Shown in pieces: positions 58,830 through 64,000 of a DNA stretch of 64,000 nucleotides; positions within the stretch are counted from its first letter, which is position 1; the number at the start of each line of letters is the position of its first letter. Below the pieces are notes generated by a model. The model was given only the letters and a program-made list of their open reading frames with translations, had not been told where the DNA came from and did not search any database. The DNA comes from Anthonomus grandis grandis. Lineage: Eukaryota > Arthropoda > Insecta > Coleoptera > Curculionidae. Both the position numbers and the translations under genes were made by a program. The stretch is taken from NCBI RefSeq assembly GCF_022605725.1, contig NC_065550.1, positions 25,610,262-25,674,261 of the forward strand, in the 5' to 3' direction.

Positions 58830-59645
58830 AATAAGAATTATGAAAATATTACTACCAAAAATAAAATGGAATACCGACAAACTATCGGCAGAAATTACAA
58901 ACAAAGGATACATTCAGAGCATAGAAAGCTAACTATTGGTTGGGAACTTGTGGAACAGAGCGAAGACAGACATTCCATGGCAAACTATCAACAACGCAAT
59001 AACAAATGCGGCTGATAATATACTTGGAAAACAGCACAATACATGGTTCTATGAAGAATGTAAAAAAGTCTTAGAAGAAAGAAACCGTGCAAGATAAAGT
59101 GTGCTACAAATAAAAAGGGACGAAAATATGCGATTATATGGCGAACTCAAAAAAGGACTAAAAAATTTATGACAACAAAGAAGAGATCAATGAAAGCTGA
59201 AAGAAATGGAACGAGGTAGCAACCATAGCTGATCTAAAAACTTCTAAAAAGAAATTTTAAATATTAAAAAAGGTGCTAGCCTAACGGCCAACAAAACTGG
59301 TGGAAGCAATATGTTGACGAGCTTTTAATGATAAATCAAAAAAATTAACAGACTATAACTGAGTACCAAACTGCAGAACGAGAGATAGAACAACCCATAT
59401 ATTAAGAAATTTTCAAAAAGGCCAAAAATAAGAAAGCTTCAGCAGATCACAACATACTAGAAAAGCTGAGCAAGTATGGAGGAAAAGGAATAGGCAGCTT
59501 TATCTAGAAAGGTACTATGTATCATAAAAGTAAGGAAAATAGCATACTTAGGCCACCTAGTCAGGCTTGAAAAGTACAAGCTACCTCAACTAATAATTTA
59601 GGAAAAGTTGGAAGGAAAAAGGGGGTTGGATAGAAAGTTTAGTCT
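58830..59645 (+). mobile_element. RTE-like LINE scrap with internal deletion
   Basis: The endonuclease-RT linker is readable (WNTDKLSAEITNKGYIQSIE near 58870; NTWFYEECKKVLEERNRAR at 59038-59095). After about 59500 it jumps to C-terminal sequence (RKIAYLGHLVRLEKYKLPQL near 59525, then KLEGKRGLDRK). The RT core is deleted. It ends where the duplicated gag-side segment begins. Confidence 0.68.
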
Positions 59646-60140
59646 TCTTAAAATGAGTGGATGGTCTAGTATCTACCAGAGTACAATGCTTCTTTCGTCT
59701 ATAAAAATCTGTACCGATAAACTTAATGGTGGTTTTTCTGAAGGAGATAATCGAGATAGCACCAATTTAGTTTAGTCCCCTATAAGGACAGGAACAAGTG
59801 AAATCGCGTGAAATTATTTCAGTCTTTTTTTCTGATGAACTAGCGGTATTCTGGGGGCAATTTTCTGGGTAAAACCATTGAATTTCTTAATCAGCAGTAA
59901 TGTCATGCCTTAATAATGTATAAATACCATATGCCTTTGAATAAGCGTCTATAGAACGATAGTATTAGTAGAGGATTTTATTATCTTCCAGGCATTTGAA
60001 CTTTATTGTAATTTTTTTTGTGACGTTTAAAACCATTTAAGACTCCTTTTGTCTTTGAATTTTTAAAGTCAGTCTTTCCAGATATCTGTAATAGTCTTTT
60101 ATATCTTCCAGGCATTTGACCTCCAATAACTAAAATATGA
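59645..60140 (-). repeat. Partial duplicate of 54820-55735
   Basis: Matches in order CTATAAAAATCTGTACCGAT (54887 in the other copy), AGGACAGGAACAAGTGAAA (55025), AATTATTTCAGTCTT, CTGATGAACTAGCGGTATT (55392), AAGCGTCTATAGA.CG.TAGTATTAGTAGA (55480), TATCTTCCAGGCATTTGAAC (55513) and CTTCCAGGCATTTGACCTC. About 300 bp present at 55085-55390 are missing here. The protease part is not included. Confidence 0.75.
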
Positions 60141-60479
60141 TTAATACTTTCATCTCAAAACGAACCACCTATAACTTTAACTTTATATATATAATTACAG
60201 AAAAAACGTCAATTTAGATATAGGAAGGAAGTTGAATCTTATATTTGACTGTCAATTCAAAGATCTGTCAATCATTTTCTCACCTCCAGCTAATCTCACT
60301 TTGATATGTCATATGGGAACCTCATTGTGTAACACATCATTATAAGCAGCATTAAAATGTCATGCAACAGTGCCAAAAATTTTTTTAAGTTTCAATTTTT
60401 TAAATTAAATCGGTTGACGTACCAGCGAATAGTGAGCAAAAATGTCTGGGCTACCCTAAGTGTGATATGTCATTTTAAA

Positions 60480-61040
60480 GTCATGTCAATTCTAATGCCT
60501 GAAATAAAAAAATGACTTCAAAGTGGCAGGAGGAAAACTGACCGACTTCAAACCTTGAAAGATATGAAATGCCTGGATGATATTAAAGAATTTTAAACGC
60601 CTGGAACATATCAAATAACAACGTCAAATACCTGGAATTAAGCAAAAAAATTTACTTTGAATACCTACTGAAACACCACGATATCAAATAAATAACTTCC
60701 AATGTCAATGTCTGAAAATTATTAATAATGTCTGGAGTCAAATTAAAAAAAAAAAATTGAAAAATCTAGAGCATATAAAAAGCGACGTTCAGTACCTGAA
60801 AGAGATAAAGAAGGATTTCAATTGTTATATCTAGAAAGAAAGACCAAAAATTTTATTAAAAAATATTCCAAATTTAAATTATATGATTGTTTTAAATTCC
60901 TGTGCTTTTCAAGAATTGAAAATGAACGACTGAAAAGATACCATGGCTTAAAATGACCAGAATCTAATAAAAAATATTCCAAATTTCTGAAAATACCGAA
61001 ACGGCTTTAAGAGTCTAAGAGAATTGAAATGCTTCTCCAA
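60480..61040 (-). repeat. Arm C: second inverted copy of arm A
   Basis: Phrase copies appear as AATGCCTGAAA (60494), GAAATGCCTGGATG (60567), AACGCCTGGAACATATC (60597) and CAAATACCTGGAATT (60626). CAAATAACAACGTCAAATAC at 60613 parallels CAAATAACAACGCAAATG at 58460. TCTAGAGCATATAAAAAGCG near 60770 parallels TTTAGAGCATACAAAAAACG near 58612. So arms B and C are direct copies of each other. Confidence 0.65.
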
Positions 61041-62155
61041 CAAGAATAAAAATTGACTTTTTCTCAAATTTAAGAAGATAAGCAATAATAACAATAATGC
61101 TACATAGTACACGATCTCATATTAAACAAAAATACATTCCTTCACATAAAATGTAATAATTTTGTGGTAAATATTAATTTAAAAAAAAAGTAAAAAGAAG
61201 TAACACCTCTTATTACTATTATTAATAAACTGAGTACATATAGATTCTATGCAGAACGCATCATAAGAAAGAAGGAATCTAATTTTCTCTCTTATCATAA
61301 GACCGCGTACTAACCGTCGAATACTCAACAAACAGCAGCGGAGATGTCACAAGAAACGTTCAATTGATAATGAAGGTTTTGTAAGTAGTTGAAATAGAAT
61401 TTGCCAAAAGCACAGTTCTAAACTAAACTTCCATTAAAACGATTAAGATTTTATTTTCTCGTTTGCTTCAACGTTTTCCAGCTAAGAGACAAATAAAGGC
61501 ATAAAAGGGCACTTTACCTTGACCCAATTTCCCTATAAAGCAGATAAACCGCCCGACAAGTAAATTTTCTATTTTCGCTTACAAACAACTTTCCCATAAC
61601 GAAGTATAAGACCGCAATAAAAGTTCCTTTTCACCCTGCATGCTCCACAATAATTCAAAGTACTTGGAAAATGCCAGCGGTTATATTTTTTTTTATCCTT
61701 TTATCGCGGTAGTTTCTTGACAATTAATTTTTAATTTCGGTTTGAAGAGTGGCGAGAATTAATGTTGCGGACTTTCCTATGTAAATGAGATCATTAAAAA
61801 TGCATAACGCACTAAAGGGCTTTTGTGTTTCGTGTTGTTTTTTTTTAGAGTGACAGGGCTTTTGCTGAATAATTTATTGGTCTCTGGTTGGTATTCTGTT
61901 AAATAATTTAGTTGTTTTTTTGGGTCGTTTTACGTAGGTAAATTTGGTGATAATGTCAGAAGGTACGTAATCATAGGAATTTTAAAGGTTAGTCGATTTG
62001 CTATTAAAAATCTGGAAAAAAAATTGTGAAGTTAATGATGGACACATCAGATTTCGCTTAATATGGTTGGTTAAAGGGATGAAATTTTAGGAGGCAATTT
62101 TAAACATTAGTGCTTTTTCTGCCAAAAAGCTTTTACGCATTTTTTCAATTTAATT
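61041..62155. other. Unassigned sequence
   Basis: No coding or mobile-element signature. 61440-61760 is slightly less AT-rich but has no open exon with splice sites. Confidence 0.35.
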
Positions 62156-62159
62156 ATTA

Positions 62160-62830
62160 CCTCCTAAGATATCTTAGCTTCATGGGAATCAACTTCAGCC
62201 TCCTGCCCATATCGTCAGATAAATATCTTGGATTTTATTAACCAAATAAAAAAAGAAGATTTTAAAGATCGAAAATCTCTCAAAGGTTTTTTTGCCAAAT
62301 ATCTCGTTTTCAAGAACTCCAACAGTTCAACAGGCTTCTGTTAACATCCTTTTTGTTAAATATCTTGATTTTTATAGGTCAAATCGAGAAACTTATATAA
62401 AGTAATTATAAAGTCTTCATGTCGATAAGTTCCTACATGTTTCCCTCTAAAGTCATTACTTTTTAGGAAACAGTTGAATTTTATATAAAAATTAACTGCA
62501 AGTTAACTGCAGCCTCATGTCAACACCTTTTTAGATAAATATCTTGGATTTTATTGGGCAAATCAAAAAATATATAAGTAGTAATTTTAAAGTTTAGTAG
62601 CTTATGTATGGAAAGGTTCTTAAACGTTTTCCTCTCAAATTATTAGTTTTTCGAAAATCCTCAATTAAAGGACAGGTTAACGGTTAACCTGTCCTTTAAT
62701 TGAGCGTGCTGCCAACACTTTTTTATTCAAATATCTTGAATTTTATTGGTCAAATCGGAAAAATCATACATAACAATTTTAAAGGTTAGAAGCGTATATA
62801 TCAAAAATCTCTTAAGGCTTTTTTTTTTAT
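62160..62830 (+). repeat. Four-copy tandem repeat, period about 140-195 bp
   Basis: Copies are anchored by AAATATCTTGGATTTTATT at about 62221, 62358, 62537 and 62730, each followed by a (G)GTCAAATC-type block, ATAA..AATTTTAAAG and GTTTTCCTCT in the better-preserved copies. CTGCAGCCT(C/A)ATGTCAACACC precedes some units. The third unit holds the perfect palindrome at 62661-62703. Confidence 0.72.
62661..62703. repeat. Perfect 43-bp palindrome (21-bp arms, 1-bp centre)
   Basis: The arm TCAATTAAAGGACAGGTTAAC (shown as TCAATTAAAGGACAGGTT then AAC) is followed by one G and its exact inverse. It is error-free in a region where neighbouring repeats differ by many substitutions. Confidence 0.92.
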
Positions 62831-62896
62831 TTAACAATTTGTTTGAGGTATCTTAGATAAGAGGTTTATGGATCAACTGCAGCTTATTGATAACAA

Positions 62897-62925
62897 GTAT
62901 ATATATATATATATATATACTTTGT

Positions 62926-62971
<46 letters not shown>
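62897..62971. repeat. (TA)n microsatellite, interrupted once
   Basis: Long TA runs broken by ACTTTGTA near 62920. It lies at the 3' side of the minus-strand LINE that follows and may be its tail. Confidence 0.9.
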
Positions 62972-62972
<1 letters not shown>

Positions 62973-62974
62973 AA

Positions 62975-64000
62975 GAACTGAGTTGACAAAATTACAGCCA
63001 TAGTCTGCTCAGGCTATTCTTAAAAACGGACAGTGAACTACTACATAAATCAATGTTATGAGCGTTTAACACACTCAGAGATCTATTGATAGGAGAATGA
63101 CGGCCATATTCAGTTCTGTGCATAGGAACATGATACAGGTCAAAATTGCATAGAGTTCTATTTGGAACATTGAGACCCACTTTAGAAAGAAGGTCAGGAA
63201 CATTAATCATGCCATTAACCAGCCTAAAGACAAAACAAAGATCAGCGTCCATACGCCTTTTGGCCAATGTATCCAGGTTATGTCTTACTCTCATGTCCTC
63301 ACGATGGTACTCGTCAAAGCTAATCCCTATTCTAAATGCAGCACACCGTAAAAATCCATCTTGCACTCTCTCAATCATGTCTATTGAATTCTGATATAGA
63401 GCAGACCACACTACTGAAGATTAGATCTAACCAGTGAGACATAAAGGAGTCTATAGGCTTGCAGAGAGAGATGTGAACTATACCTGTTTACAGCACCCAA
63501 CACTCTTAGTCCCGTTAAAATTTATTTTAGAGATGTGATGAACAAATCTCAGATGCTCATCGAACCACACGCCCAAATCCTTGACTACATTCACATACTG
63601 CAAGGACTTACCAAGGATACTATATGTGGAATTGAATCTCTTCGAACCTCTATGAAATGATATGTAGCAACACTTGGAAATATTGAGCCTCAATCCGTTC
63701 ATCACTGACCACTCACACAAAGCATCAAGGCCTTCCTGAAGTTTGGCTATATCATTCACCTGCTAAATCTGCAGGTAGAGCTTCAGGTCATCAGCAAACA
63801 TACTTACAGAACTATGATTGATCACATTAACAATATCATTCACAAATAGATTGAAGAGCAGAGGGACACAGTGAGATCCCTGAGGAACCCCTGAGACTAC
63901 ATTAGTAGGTGCAGAAGTACAGCCATGCACCTTTACACTCTAGAGTTCTTCATATCAAAAAACTCTTTAGCCATTTTAAGAGGGAGACATGAAAACCAGT
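62975..64000 (-). mobile_element. LINE 3' half, running off the right edge
   Basis: Minus strand. From the right edge it reads NVVSGVPQGSHCVPLLFNLF (about 63900-63840), SMFADDLKLYLQ near 63800 (the catalytic FADD box) and a TAG near 63765. An open stretch follows at 63759-63478 (WSVMNGLRLNISKCCYISFH; VKDLGVWFDEHLRF). The C-terminal domain is open at 63411-62992 (MIERVQDGFLRCAAFRIGIS; RMDADLCFVFRLVNGMINVP). Lesions are few: the TAG, a frameshift at about 63480-63415 and possibly one more. It is a young copy of a jockey/CR1-like LINE; ORF1 and the endonuclease are beyond the window. Confidence 0.85.

Noticed and set aside
45650..61040. CRISPR-like appearance of a repeated phrase with unique spacers
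   Set aside because: The phrase is degenerate, spacing is irregular, and the genome is clearly eukaryotic (GT-AG introns, insect genes, LINEs).

Overview
This is an AT-rich, intron-containing animal nuclear window. Insect-type genes and the mix of mobile elements (RTE-, R1-, jockey/CR1-like LINEs, pogo, Tc1/mariner relatives) point to an insect, probably a beetle; the order is an inference. No tRNA, rRNA or CRISPR array was recognised.

Host genes. Three genes are well supported. (1) 17.3-18.0 kb, plus strand: a small three-exon gene for an 80-residue single-span protein, probably a mitochondrial respiratory-chain accessory subunit (possibly the COX7B-type subunit). (2) 19.8-20.2 kb, plus strand: NDUFS5, a twin-CX9C subunit of respiratory complex I. 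(3) 23.3-40.2 kb, minus strand: synaptotagmin-14 (Syt14), nine coding exons whose splice sites and phases all agree. It encodes a membrane anchor, a linker and two C2 domains that lack most calcium-binding aspartates; its first exon is not identified. Syt14 converges on NDUFS5. A lone terminal exon for a membrane protein lies at 9.57-9.85 kb on the minus strand.

Mobile DNA. Nearly everything else is mobile or repetitive. From 1 to 16 kb there are decayed LINE pieces in both orientations and a Tc1/mariner-type element with about 420-bp inverted repeats (10073-12413). The Syt14 introns hold a diverged tandem array, a 716-bp foldback MITE (25669-26384), a 180-bp tandem repeat, two joined LINE pieces, a fairly young LINE (34.5-37.4 kb) and a nearly intact pogo element (37417-39683). 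From 40 to 53 kb there are more LINE remnants, including two RTE copies, and a pair of LTR-like repeats, one split by a 1.6-kb insertion with 12-bp flanking direct repeats.

From 45 to 61 kb a short phrase close to TTCCAGGCATTTGAA recurs dozens of times at irregular spacing. Arms of about 450 bp at 53.87-54.31 kb reappear inverted at 58.26-58.79 and 60.48-61.04 kb, around a gag-protease fragment that is itself duplicated (54.8-55.7 and 59.64-60.14 kb). This looks like a composite foldback-type repeat and is the best candidate for something undescribed. The window ends with a four-copy tandem repeat holding a perfect 43-bp palindrome, a long TA microsatellite and a LINE that runs off the right edge.
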